Origin: Pseudoxanthomonas wuyuanensis
GTDB lineage: Bacteria; Pseudomonadota; Gammaproteobacteria; Xanthomonadales; Xanthomonadaceae
NCBI RefSeq assembly: GCF_900215535.1
Contig: NZ_OCND01000001.1
Span: forward strand, 806,001-870,000
Reading direction: 5' to 3'
DNA length: 64,000 nt
A program made the position numbers and the translations under genes. Shown here in pieces: positions 19,406 through 27,739 of this stretch. The stretch's first letter is position 1. The number at the start of each line of letters is the position of its first letter. A model generated the notes under the pieces. That model was not told the origin of the DNA and searched no databases. It saw only the letters and a list, made by a program, of their open reading frames with translations.

Positions 19406-20677
19406 TCAGACCGGTGCGGGCGTGGCGCCGGCGGCGCCCCCCGCGCGCGGTGGCGGAATATTGGGGTCGACCGGTGTGGAGTTGCCCTGGATGGCGGCCA
19501 GCATCGCCGGCGAGGCGAGCTTCTCCATCGGGAAATAGTCGCTCTTGAAGTTGACGCGTACCTCGCCGGTCAGCTTTGCCTTCATCTCCTGCTTGGATTC
19601 GGACTCCTCGCTGACCGAGGACGACACCGTGGTCATGTGCCGCTGCACGTTCTCGTTCTTGGTCGACGCGCCGCTCCACGGCAGGCCAATACTCGCCTTG
19701 GTCGTGTTGCGGTTGAAGCTGGAATCGCGTTCCGACATGCCGGCTTGCGCATCGCGCATCATTTCGTCGCTGGCGCGGAAGTCGAACACCACCTTGGCGT
19801 TGATCTGCCCATCGGTGACCACGATGCGGTTGATGCCCAGGATCACCATGGAGGACAGCATCTGCTGGCGGCTGCGCGCCATCTGCAGGCGCGCAGCCTG
19901 CACGAAGCGCTGCTCCTGCTCCTCATCGGAAATATCCTCTATGGGCTGGGCCAGCCCCAGTTCGGCGTTGATGCGCGCCATCGTGGCTTCCACGTCTTCG
20001 ACGTCGCCCATGGCCAGCATCTTGCCGCCGCTGTCGGGGTTGTCCTGCACCTTCAGCGCATCGGGGAACTTGTCGGCGACATAGTCGCGCGCATTGTCCA
20101 GCGTGATGTTGTCCTGCGCGAACTGGTCCACCGACTGCGACACCGATTTCAGCAGCTCGCCGTAGGCGCGCATCTGCTGGATGGTGGCATCGACGATGGC
20201 CTGGAACACGTTCTGGATCAGGCCGCCGACGAACTTGGGGAAGTCCACCGCCTCCATCAGCTTGCGGGCGTTGGTACCCAGCGTGCTGGTGGAGGCATCG
20301 ACGAAGTCGGCGCCTGCCGACCGGCCAACACCGCCTGTCGCCTTGTTGATGGCCTGCTGGTTGACGCCGGCCAGTGCGCGGGCGGTGGGTGCGGTAGGCG
20401 AAGCCGCGGTGGACGCGGCGGTCGCCGATGGTTCCTCGCGCGCCAGCACGCCGCCACCGGCGCCGAGTTCCTGGCGCGCCAGGTCGTCCGGGTTGGCCAT
20501 GTACGAGGCCACCCGCACCATGTTGCGCGCGATCTCCTGTTGTTCGTGGGCGGGCAATGCGCGGAAGCCCGGCGAAGACTGCAGCATGCGGCGCACCTGC
20601 GGGCGGACCACGTCGAGTGTGGCATCGCCCAGCCAACCGGGTTCGCTGCTGGGAACGCGTTGCGCGGCGGCGTACAT
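19406..20677 (-). CDS. Cluster paralog family protein 2
   Basis: A 423-residue protein with all four family blocks: A about residues 22-60 (VRRMLQSSPGFRALP...NMVRV), B about 143-190 (EAVDFPKFVGGLIQNVF...QQMRAYGELL), C about 265-310 (RQQMLSSMVILGINRIVV then KVVFDFRASD), D about 375-395 (RVNFKSDYFPMEKLASP). The Ser/Thr-rich stretch between C and D is variable among paralogs. The ribosome context GGAGCCTTCCC-ATG is nearly identical to that of several cluster genes. No signal peptide. It sits 20 bp after the preceding paralog. Family unrecognised; a structural or scaffold role is only one possibility. Confidence 0.8.
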   Translation of the reverse strand: MYAAAQRVPSSEPGWLGDATLDVVRPQVRRMLQSSPGFRALPAHEQQEIARNMVRVASYMANPDDLARQELGAGGGVLAREEPSATAASTAASPTAPTARALAGVNQQAINKATGGVGRSAGADFVDASTSTLGTNARKLMEAVDFPKFVGGLIQNVFQAIVDATIQQMRAYGELLKSVSQSVDQFAQDNITLDNARDYVADKFPDALKVQDNPDSGGKMLAMGDVEDVEATMARINAELGLAQPIEDISDEEQEQRFVQAARLQMARSRQQMLSSMVILGINRIVVTDGQINAKVVFDFRASDEMMRDAQAGMSERDSSFNRNTTKASIGLPWSGASTKNENVQRHMTTVSSSVSEESESKQEMKAKLTGEVRVNFKSDYFPMEKLASPAMLAAIQGNSTPVDPNIPPPRAGGAAGATPAPV

Positions 20678-20697
20678 GGGAAGGCTCCGTTGCGAAG

Positions 20698-22023
20698 TCA
20701 GGCGGTGGGGGCGGGCACGGGCGCGGGTGTCGCGGCCTGGCCGGGCGCCGGGCGCGAGGCGAGCGTCTTGACCATGCCCGGCTGCGCGTTCATCTGGATG
20801 GCGGCAATCGATTCGGGATTGGCGAGCTTCTCCAACGGCAGGTAGTCGCTCTTGAACTTCACCTTCATCGTACCGGCAAGCGAGGCCTTGGCGGTGAGCT
20901 GCGAGTCGCCCTGGGTCTGCGTCACCGACTGCATCGAGATCAGCGGCTGGCTGACGCTCTTGTAGTCGCCCTTGGTGTAGAAGCTGGCATCGCGGCGCTG
21001 CTCGATGACGCGGCCATCAGGCATGCGCGCCATCGTCGTGGTCGGGCCGCTGCGCAGGATCGCGCCATTGGCGACCTGCTCGGTGGTCACGCTGGCGCTG
21101 CCGTAGTCGAACGCCTGTGCGGTGTGCTGGAACTGGAAGTTGTCGCGCGCCTGGAAGTCGTACATCACCTTCGCGGTGAGTTCGCCGTCGGTGACCACGA
21201 TGCGGTTGATGCCCAGCATGACCATCGTCGCCAGCAGTTGCTGCCGCCCGCTGGCGATCTGGGTGCGCGCGGCTGGGACCAGTAGCGCCTCGACGAGTTC
21301 GTCGTCGAGCGTTTCGATCGGCTTGTCCAGCGGAAGCGACTGGTTGATGCGGGCGATGGCAGCTGCCTCGTCCACGTCTTCGCGCAGAACTACGCGCGGC
21401 TGCGGCGCTGTGGGTATCTCGTTGAAGGAGCCGGATCCGAAGCCGAAGGGGTCGTCGCCGCCGGTCTGCAGCTGGAATATGTCGGGGAAGTTCTGCACCA
21501 GGTGATCGCGTCCCTGGTTCTGCGTGGTGTTTTCGTCGCGGAATTCGTTGAGGCTTTTGGAGACGTCCGACACCAGCTTGGCGTAGGCCTCCATCTGTTC
21601 GATGGAGGTTTGCACGATGGAATGGAATACGCCGTTGATCAGGCCAGCGCAGAAATCGGGGAAATTGACCTGCTGCAACAGCGCGCCAGCCACGGCCGCT
21701 CCTTCGCGCGCGCCCTGGGCATCGAACTTCGGCGTCGCCGGCGGCGCATGCTTGTCGTCGCTCTCGCCCGCCAGGGCGCGTACCTGCGCGCTGGGACGGG
21801 CGATGTCGCCGCGCGGGGCCACCAGTTCCTCGCCGATGCGCACCATGCCCTGCGCCAGGCTGCGCTGCGCGTCTGGCGAAAGCCGGCGAAAGGCGGGGCT
21901 GGCCTCGAGCAGGTTGCGCACCGCATGGCGTACCGGCGTCCGGGCGTCGGTTGCGGGCGCCGGCGCCGGAGGCGAGTAGCTGCGCGAACCGGGTGGAAAC
22001 AGCGAGGCGCGGGCGGTGGACAT
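20698..22023 (-). CDS. Cluster paralog family protein 3
   Basis: A 441-residue protein. ATG 22023 (MSTARASLFPPG) is chosen for its GGAG ribosome site 7 bp upstream; the frame is open a little further. Blocks: A about residues 28-70 (VRNLLEASPAFRRLS...GMVRIGEEL), B about 115-165 (QQVNFPDFCAGLINGVF...EQMEAYAKLV), C about 250-295 (RQQLLATMVMLGINRIVV, KVMYDFQARD), D about 390-410 (KVKFKSDYLPLEKLANP). Blocks C and D are closest to paralog 2, so these adjacent genes look like the most recent duplicates. Short Pro/Ala-rich tail. No signal peptide; family unrecognised. Confidence 0.8.
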   Translation of the reverse strand: MSTARASLFPPGSRSYSPPAPAPATDARTPVRHAVRNLLEASPAFRRLSPDAQRSLAQGMVRIGEELVAPRGDIARPSAQVRALAGESDDKHAPPATPKFDAQGAREGAAVAGALLQQVNFPDFCAGLINGVFHSIVQTSIEQMEAYAKLVSDVSKSLNEFRDENTTQNQGRDHLVQNFPDIFQLQTGGDDPFGFGSGSFNEIPTAPQPRVVLREDVDEAAAIARINQSLPLDKPIETLDDELVEALLVPAARTQIASGRQQLLATMVMLGINRIVVTDGELTAKVMYDFQARDNFQFQHTAQAFDYGSASVTTEQVANGAILRSGPTTTMARMPDGRVIEQRRDASFYTKGDYKSVSQPLISMQSVTQTQGDSQLTAKASLAGTMKVKFKSDYLPLEKLANPESIAAIQMNAQPGMVKTLASRPAPGQAATPAPVPAPTA

Positions 22024-22120
22024 GGCGGGGCTCCGGATGGATCGGTGAGCGATGGAACGTCGCATCGGCGTGCAGCTGCCGGGCGGAAGCGGATACAGAA
22101 GCCGCCGCACGGGCTTGGGG

Positions 22121-23182
22121 CTACCGCAGCGAGCGAGCCTCCTCCATGGCGTCGCGCATCTCGAATTCGATCGGGCGCACGTACAGGCTGATGCGTGCCG
22201 GCGACGCCGGATTGACGCGGATGCTCAGCACCGAGAAGTGGCCCTCGTCGCCGGCGTCCATGCCGAAGGCGTCCAGCCAGCGCGCGAGCGCGGCAAGTTG
22301 CCGCGGCCGTTCCGACAGCCCCAGCTTGAGCAGATCGAGGAAGCGCGAGGGCAAGTCGGGTATCGCCGCCAGCAGCACTTCCAGCTTGAGCTCGGCGCCT
22401 TCCGGGGCCTCGCGCACGCCCACCAGCACGCCGCCGGGAGGCAGTTCGAATCGCCCACCCAGCGCCACGCCGACGATGCGCATCAGGCTGGGCAACTGAT
22501 GGCCGATGCCGAGCCGGTTCATCAGCGGACCGAGCGCGGATACCGCCATCGGCCCGCGATGCAGGAACGTCACCCGCTGGCTGCCGCTATCGCGCTTGCA
22601 GCCGATGCTGGTGAAGATCGGCATCAGGTTCGGCATTTCGGTCATCACCTGGCGCGTCAGGTTGGCCAGGCTGGGCGGGAGCGCGTCGATCTGGGTGGGA
22701 AGCAGCTCGTAGTAGACCTTCGCCGCGTACAGCCCGTCCTCGTCGAACGCGCTGCCGAACCAGGCGCCGTAGTTCATCCACGACAGCCCGCCGAAACCGC
22801 GCCATTCCTCGCTGCGCGCATCGAACCACTTCAGCGCGTCGCGTCCGAAGATCGGCGAGACCAGACGGCGCATCTCGCTGGTGGCCTCGTCGCGACGCGC
22901 CATCGGCGTGGCACCGGGGCCCAGCGGCTCGATGGTGAAGCGCAGCTTGCCGGGCTCGGTTTCGGAAAACGACGGCTCGTACGGCACCGCGCCCGGCGCC
23001 AGAGAGTTGTGCGCGTACGAATAGTCGTCGTCGGGCAGGTAGAACGTGCGCTCGATGAGGTTGTCGAGGTAGGGCAGCGGATCGCGCGTGCCGAGCGCGC
23101 GTGCGGCCGACTGCAGCGAGCGGGTGACCAGGTGCTTGACCGGCCGCGGGCCGGCCTGCTCGGGAAAGGTGGAGATGTTCAT
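22121..23182 (-). CDS. Unrecognised cluster protein (353 aa), alternating beta/alpha pattern
   Basis: A 353-residue protein with no signal peptide. It shows at least four beta-rich segments separated by helices: KLRFTIEPLGPG near 80, LYAAKVYYELLP near 150, LKLEVLLAAIP near 268 and RISLYVRPIEFE near 333. This alternation and the strand spacing recall the ABBA prenyltransferase fold, but I see no diagnostic motif and the assignment is weak. ATG 23182 has GGAGCCTTGCG just upstream, the leader shared with other cluster genes. It is 33 bp after the 668-residue gene and 97 bp before the next gene. Function unknown. Confidence 0.7.
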   Translation of the reverse strand: MNISTFPEQAGPRPVKHLVTRSLQSAARALGTRDPLPYLDNLIERTFYLPDDDYSYAHNSLAPGAVPYEPSFSETEPGKLRFTIEPLGPGATPMARRDEATSEMRRLVSPIFGRDALKWFDARSEEWRGFGGLSWMNYGAWFGSAFDEDGLYAAKVYYELLPTQIDALPPSLANLTRQVMTEMPNLMPIFTSIGCKRDSGSQRVTFLHRGPMAVSALGPLMNRLGIGHQLPSLMRIVGVALGGRFELPPGGVLVGVREAPEGAELKLEVLLAAIPDLPSRFLDLLKLGLSERPRQLAALARWLDAFGMDAGDEGHFSVLSIRVNPASPARISLYVRPIEFEMRDAMEEARSLR

Positions 23183-23215
23183 CGCAAGGCTCCGGAGTCG
23201 GTCAGGGTCGCTGGG

Positions 23216-25222
23216 TTACATGCCAGGCAGGCTGAAGCCGGCCTGGTCCAGCACGGCGCGCGCCTCCGGCGGCAGGCCGTTGCCGCTGCCGATGGGTCGG
23301 CTTGGAATCGGCGGCGACAGCGCCGACTGCGAGTACTGCTCGACGCTTGCGTCCTGCACGCCTTCGACGGCCAGCCACTGCTCGCAAGCCTGCACCAGGT
23401 CCCAATCGTTGGGGTTGAGCATCGGCTGGTCGCTGCCGCTCATCTGCGGGTTGGTCAGGGCGTTGACGCTGATGACTTCGCCGTAGCGTCCGGCCAGGCG
23501 GTCGCTGTGATTGGCCAGCCAGCGGATGACGACCGCGCTTGAGCGCGCCTGCGTGCGGTGCTGGTGGGTATTGCGCAGCCCACCCAGGTAGTTGGCGTTG
23601 ACCTGATCGATCAACTGCCACATGTCGCGCGCGCCGACGCAGCCGCGCAGCTCCGGGTCGGACAGCGCATCGCGGAACTCCAGGATCGTCTGCTGCAGCT
23701 CGGCGGCGGCGAAACGCACGATGCCGAAGCTGTGCACCGACAGGTTGGCAGCCAGATCCCGCCCGGCCTTGCGCACCTGCTCCTGAGAGACCGAGACCGG
23801 CACGTTGGTGCGCAGCATGCGGTCCACCGACAGCTGCCGGCCGAAATTGGATACCGCGGCGATGAAGCGCAACCACAGTTCCTTGAACTCCGGATTGCCG
23901 GGAGTGGCCGGGTCGCCTTCGTTGCGGCCAAGCACCTGGCGGTAGAGGTCCAGGCGCTCGTTCTGGGTCATGCGCTCGGCGGACTTCTTCAGGTAGCTGT
24001 AAAGATAGTCGCCCGCCTTGCCGCGACTGATCGGCAGCAGGCCCATGCGGAACAGGTCCACGCACTTCTCGACCACCTGGAACATGTTCATGTCCTCGCA
24101 GTGCGCCGCGAACGCGACGGCCTGCGCGCCGAGCAGGTTCTCGCGCACGGCGACCTGATCGCTGGCGTCATCGAACTCGGGTAGCGAAATTTCCGTCGAT
24201 GAAATCGGCGCGCCTTCGATCACGCCGGCCTGCATGTCGTAGCCGTTCTGGATACGGCTGGTCAGCCACGGATCGTTTGCGGTCACTCCGGTAGCGGCCA
24301 TGCGCCGTACCGTCGCGGCCACGTTGCGTGCCGAAAGCGCGCATACCCTGTCGCTGCCGCTGGGGCGGAACGGACGGTCGGCACTGGGCGCATCGCGCCG
24401 TTCGCCCGGATCGTCGCCTGGCCATTCGCAGCCGACGATGTCGGGGTCGATCAGTCCCGCGTCGATCTGCGATTGAACGGTGACCAGGTATTGCGTCGAA
24501 AGCTGCTTGAAAGCGGCATCGAACAGTGCGCGGTTGGCCCGATACTCGCCCTGGGCGGTGCTGATGTGACGCACCAGGCCGCCTTTGTCGCGCGTGCCAT
24601 CCACGTGGTTGTCCAGTTGCAACAGGCCGGCGATGCCGGCGATCTCGCGCTCGTTCTCGCGCAGCTCGCCGAGCAGCTTGCCCATCATCCGTTGGCTGCC
24701 GAGCAGCCCGTACAGATGGATGAAGTCGTTGACGGTGGCCAGTTCCTTCCACGGGCGCTGCGTCACCGTTTCGGCGACGACCTGGTAGAACGGGTCGGCG
24801 GTGATGTCGCTGGCGAGCGTCTTCTTGATCGCCTCGTACTCGCGCTGCTGCGTCGGGTTGAGGCCGTCGAGGTTCTTGTTGGCGAGAATGGATTCGTACT
24901 TCAGCTTGCGTCCGCGCAATTCCTCACGGGTCTTGTGCTCGCGCTCGCCGAGATCGACCAGCAGGATGCGGTTCATGGCGTTTCTCTCATCGTGGTGTGC
25001 AGGGGTGTTGCGGGGAATGCCTCTTGCGGCGGCTACCGCATCGGGCGGGGGTGCGTTTGGGTTTGCCGAAGATTTGTCCGATCGCGCCGCGCCGGTCGCC
25101 TTGCCTAGGGGTTTGGTGACGGTCGCGGACGCGGTTGTGCGCGCGGCCGGGCCGTCGCCCCGCGCCTTGAGCCTCGGTGTCTTCCGAGTTGCGGACTTCT
25201 TAGGACTTCGCTTCGTCGCCAT
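23216..25222 (-). CDS. Unrecognised cluster protein (668 aa) with basic N-terminus
   Basis: ATG 25222 has a strong GAGGAG ribosome site 6 bp upstream and is 17 bp after the subtilase stop; ATG near 24976 (MNRILLVDLGER) is an internal alternative. Residues 1-80 are Lys/Arg/Ala/Thr-rich and probably disordered, possibly binding nucleic acid or another polyanion. Residues 85-668 are mainly helical with no motif I recognise. A KxxxYLYSYLKKSAERM segment lies near 425, and the last 120 residues resemble the C-terminus of the 311-residue cluster protein. No signal peptide or membrane segment. Being the longest non-enzymatic member, it may be a core component (inference). Function unknown. Confidence 0.78.
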   Translation of the reverse strand: MATKRSPKKSATRKTPRLKARGDGPAARTTASATVTKPLGKATGAARSDKSSANPNAPPPDAVAAARGIPRNTPAHHDERNAMNRILLVDLGEREHKTREELRGRKLKYESILANKNLDGLNPTQQREYEAIKKTLASDITADPFYQVVAETVTQRPWKELATVNDFIHLYGLLGSQRMMGKLLGELRENEREIAGIAGLLQLDNHVDGTRDKGGLVRHISTAQGEYRANRALFDAAFKQLSTQYLVTVQSQIDAGLIDPDIVGCEWPGDDPGERRDAPSADRPFRPSGSDRVCALSARNVAATVRRMAATGVTANDPWLTSRIQNGYDMQAGVIEGAPISSTEISLPEFDDASDQVAVRENLLGAQAVAFAAHCEDMNMFQVVEKCVDLFRMGLLPISRGKAGDYLYSYLKKSAERMTQNERLDLYRQVLGRNEGDPATPGNPEFKELWLRFIAAVSNFGRQLSVDRMLRTNVPVSVSQEQVRKAGRDLAANLSVHSFGIVRFAAAELQQTILEFRDALSDPELRGCVGARDMWQLIDQVNANYLGGLRNTHQHRTQARSSAVVIRWLANHSDRLAGRYGEVISVNALTNPQMSGSDQPMLNPNDWDLVQACEQWLAVEGVQDASVEQYSQSALSPPIPSRPIGSGNGLPPEARAVLDQAGFSLPGM

Positions 25223-25239
25223 TGCAGTCTCCTCGGGTC

Positions 25240-26685
25240 TCAGGCCGCGGCAGGCGCGGGGGATGGTTCAAGCCATGCGCCGCCGTCATCGGCATCGCGC
25301 AGATGCAGGTCGATATCGTCATCGAGCGCACGCAATGCGGCGGCCGCATCGAGCACGCCATGGCCACAGCCGGTGATGCCGGCGCGCGAGAACGGGCGTG
25401 CGCTGGCGATGAGCAGGCGCTTGCAGTCCTCGCCGGTCAACGGCCAGGCGCGACGTTGCGCACGCGAGGCCATCAACGCGCACACTGCGGCCACGAACGG
25501 GGCGGCGAAGCTGGTGCCGGTGGCGCGCTGATAGCCGTCGAGGCCGCAGGTGACGATGTCGCGGCCGGGGGCGCACAACGCCACGTGCGCACCGCGGGTA
25601 CTGAATGACGCCGGCTTCAGCGATTCGTCCACCGCGCCAACCGCGATCACGCCCTCGTGCGCGGCCGGGTGGAAGCGCTCCTCCAATCCGGAGTTGCCGC
25701 TGGCGGCCACCAGGATCACCCCGCGCGCCAACGCGTAGCGGATGACTTCCTCGTGCGGGCGTGGCGCGTCACCGGTCAGCAGCGAGTCGGGCGTGCCGAA
25801 GCTCATGTTGATGACCTTGGCGCCGAGGTCGATCAGCCGCTTCATGCCGGCGTCGATGTTGTCCAGCGCGCCGACGCCGAAACGTCTGGCGTCCGGCCCG
25901 AGCGCTGCGCCCAGCACGCGCACGGGGGTAAGGCCGCAGAGGCCCGCACCGCCCGATGGCATGCCGGCGCCGCGAGCTACCAGGATTCCCGCGCAACCCG
26001 TGCCATGGCCCACGTCGTCGTCCGGGCGTTGGCCACGATGGCGGAAATCGCCCACCAACGTGAGCCCGCCGACCGCATCGGGATCCAGATCGACGCTGTC
26101 GAATCCCGCGCGCAGGCGCGCATCGAGTTCGGCATGGCGCAAGGCGACGCCGGTATCGGCGAGCCCTACGACGATGGCGGGGTCGCCAGGCTCCAGGCGC
26201 AGCGCCTGCGGAAGGCGGGTGGCTTCCTGTGCCCAGGCCGCGTTGCCGGCATGGCGCGCGTCGCCAGCGATGGCGGGGGCGTCGAATGGCGAGTGGCACA
26301 GGTAGTCCGCGCTGACACGTTCGACCATCGGCAGTTCCGCCAACGCGGCCATCAGCGACTGCATCCGGCCGATCTCGCGCACTTCGATCCGTAGCACGCG
26401 CGCCACGCCGCTGATCTGCTCGACGTCATCGAAGCGGCGTGCGCCAATGACTTTCCCCCGCTCGGCGCGCCGCACGCGGGCGCTGTGCAGCCGGGCGACG
26501 CGGATGGCGCCGCCATGGTGGCGCAGGATGCGGTCGATGATGCCGCCGTCGACGTGGTCGGCCGGCTGGGTGCCGAAGCCATGCACCGCGCGCAGGCCGG
26601 GGACGTGTTCCGGCATTTCGCCGAGTTTCAGCGTCAGCAACAGGCGGTGGCGGGCGGTATGTGCGTTGGCGACGTGACTATTCAT
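25240..26685 (-). CDS. Subtilisin-like serine protease (peptidase S8)
   Basis: A 481-residue S8 protease with a complete catalytic set: Asp in VGLADTGV, His in DVGHGTGCAG, oxyanion Asn in VAASGNSG and Ser in ATGTSFAAPF. The first ~130 residues (to MVERVSADY) look like an inhibitor_I9-type propeptide and contain no signal peptide, unlike typical secreted subtilases. Its ATG overlaps the stop of the upstream gene as ATGA, indicating translational coupling. With the V8-type and papain-like domains of the large cluster protein this makes at least five protease domains in one operon. A maturation or processing role inside the system is plausible but not shown. Confidence 0.92.
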   Translation of the reverse strand: MNSHVANAHTARHRLLLTLKLGEMPEHVPGLRAVHGFGTQPADHVDGGIIDRILRHHGGAIRVARLHSARVRRAERGKVIGARRFDDVEQISGVARVLRIEVREIGRMQSLMAALAELPMVERVSADYLCHSPFDAPAIAGDARHAGNAAWAQEATRLPQALRLEPGDPAIVVGLADTGVALRHAELDARLRAGFDSVDLDPDAVGGLTLVGDFRHRGQRPDDDVGHGTGCAGILVARGAGMPSGGAGLCGLTPVRVLGAALGPDARRFGVGALDNIDAGMKRLIDLGAKVINMSFGTPDSLLTGDAPRPHEEVIRYALARGVILVAASGNSGLEERFHPAAHEGVIAVGAVDESLKPASFSTRGAHVALCAPGRDIVTCGLDGYQRATGTSFAAPFVAAVCALMASRAQRRAWPLTGEDCKRLLIASARPFSRAGITGCGHGVLDAAAALRALDDDIDLHLRDADDGGAWLEPSPAPAAA

Positions 26686-27449
26686 GGCGCGGCCTCCCAG
26701 CGGCCAAGTTGGCCTTCGGCCAGTTGCACGCGGGCGAACTCACCATCGCCGAAGTCCACTTCGGCCTCGCAGCCCAGTTGCATGGCCATCGGAGCCAGCA
26801 CGATCTCGCCGTCGCTGGCCGAAACTACCGGCACCGCGGTGCCGGCGGCACGCACGAGCGGCAGACGGCCGGTGCGCAGGCCCGGCGCATTGATGTGAAC
26901 GCGCTCGCCGTGGCCATTGCGATCCACGCGTGTCACCCGCGGCGCGGCGGCACGCATCATCGCCTGCTGCAGACGGTTGACCGGCATGCGCGACAGGCGC
27001 GCGATAACATCGGTGCCCGCGGTGGCCTTGAGTTCGTTGAGCTGGGTGATGGTGCGCACGCCGATGCGTTCCAAGCGGCGCTGCTCATCGTCGGAAATGC
27101 CGTCGCCAAGGGCCTCCTTGAGATTGAACTTCGGATCCTCGGCCTTGAAGTCGACCGCGTTCTCTTCGACCATCGCCTTGGTGATGGTGGTGAGGGAAAG
27201 CTTGACCGTGCTGGCGTCCGATTCGCCCGGACCTGCGGGGCGCAGATACACCTCATCGTCGACCATCTGCACGAACGCGCGCAGGTCGATGGAGATGTCC
27301 TTGACCGCAAAGGTCAATGGCATGCGTCCGACGCGGGCCTTGATCGCCATCGACGCCTGCGCCTTGTCGAGTTGCTCGGTGAGCGCCTGGATGAACAGGT
27401 CGAACGGCACGCCCGAATCCTGCACCAGCAGTGGCAACTGGGCGCTCAT
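26682..27449 (-). CDS. Trypco2-like domain + helix-hairpin-helix protein
   Basis: A 255-residue protein. Residues about 10-90 have an amphipathic helix (FIQALTEQLDKAQASM) followed by strands (LTFAVKDISIDLRAF, VYLRPAG, TVKLSLTTIT), a layout that resembles the trypsin-co-occurring domain 2 described beside trypsin-like proteases in bacterial conflict systems. Residues 118-165 look like helix-hairpin-helix motifs (SDDEQRRLERIGVRTITQL). The last 80 residues are beta-rich, perhaps IPT/TIG-like. ATG 27449 overlaps the upstream stop (ATGA) and follows GGAG. The trypco2 match is by eye only; neighbouring trypsin-like domains support it. It may be an adaptor between the proteases and other components. 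Confidence 0.68.
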   Translation of the reverse strand: MSAQLPLLVQDSGVPFDLFIQALTEQLDKAQASMAIKARVGRMPLTFAVKDISIDLRAFVQMVDDEVYLRPAGPGESDASTVKLSLTTITKAMVEENAVDFKAEDPKFNLKEALGDGISDDEQRRLERIGVRTITQLNELKATAGTDVIARLSRMPVNRLQQAMMRAAAPRVTRVDRNGHGERVHINAPGLRTGRLPLVRAAGTAVPVVSASDGEIVLAPMAMQLGCEAEVDFGDGEFARVQLAEGQLGRWEAAP

Positions 27450-27739
27450 GGGAGATGCTCCGAGGAAGCGGGCGCGCTGGCGGAAAACGCGTCCCGGTCC
27501 GGGACATCGCCATCCGCACTCCACCCGATCACCAGCTTCGACGGACTTGCCACCCAGGCATCCACCGCCCGCTGCCGCGGCACGTCCGCAAGCAGCACGC
27601 AGCCGCCGTTGCGAAACAAGGGGCGCAGTTCCAGCGGCAAGGTCATGTCGACATTCGACAGACGCACGCCGGCATGCCGCTCGATGGCGTTGAGGCCGTC
27701 GTGCAGCTCATTCAGCAGATGGTGGAGTTCGCGCAACAT
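27446..27739 (-). CDS. Small cluster protein (97 aa), possible trypco-like
   Basis: An N-terminal helix (LHHLLNELHDGLNAIERH) is followed by strands (NVDMTLPLELRP, GCVLLADVP, SKLVIGW). This helix-then-strands order echoes the N-terminal domain of the next gene, so the two may be distant relatives. Start and stop are both coupled: TAATG with the upstream paralog gene and ATGA with the downstream gene. The ribosome site is GGAGCC. No signal peptide. Function unknown. Confidence 0.7.
   Translation of the reverse strand: MLRELHHLLNELHDGLNAIERHAGVRLSNVDMTLPLELRPLFRNGGCVLLADVPRQRAVDAWVASPSKLVIGWSADGDVPDRDAFSASAPASSEHLP

Noticed and set aside
22121..23182. Firm assignment as an ABBA prenyltransferase
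   Set aside because: Only the strand and helix alternation fits; no diagnostic residue pattern was seen, so it is left as unrecognised.
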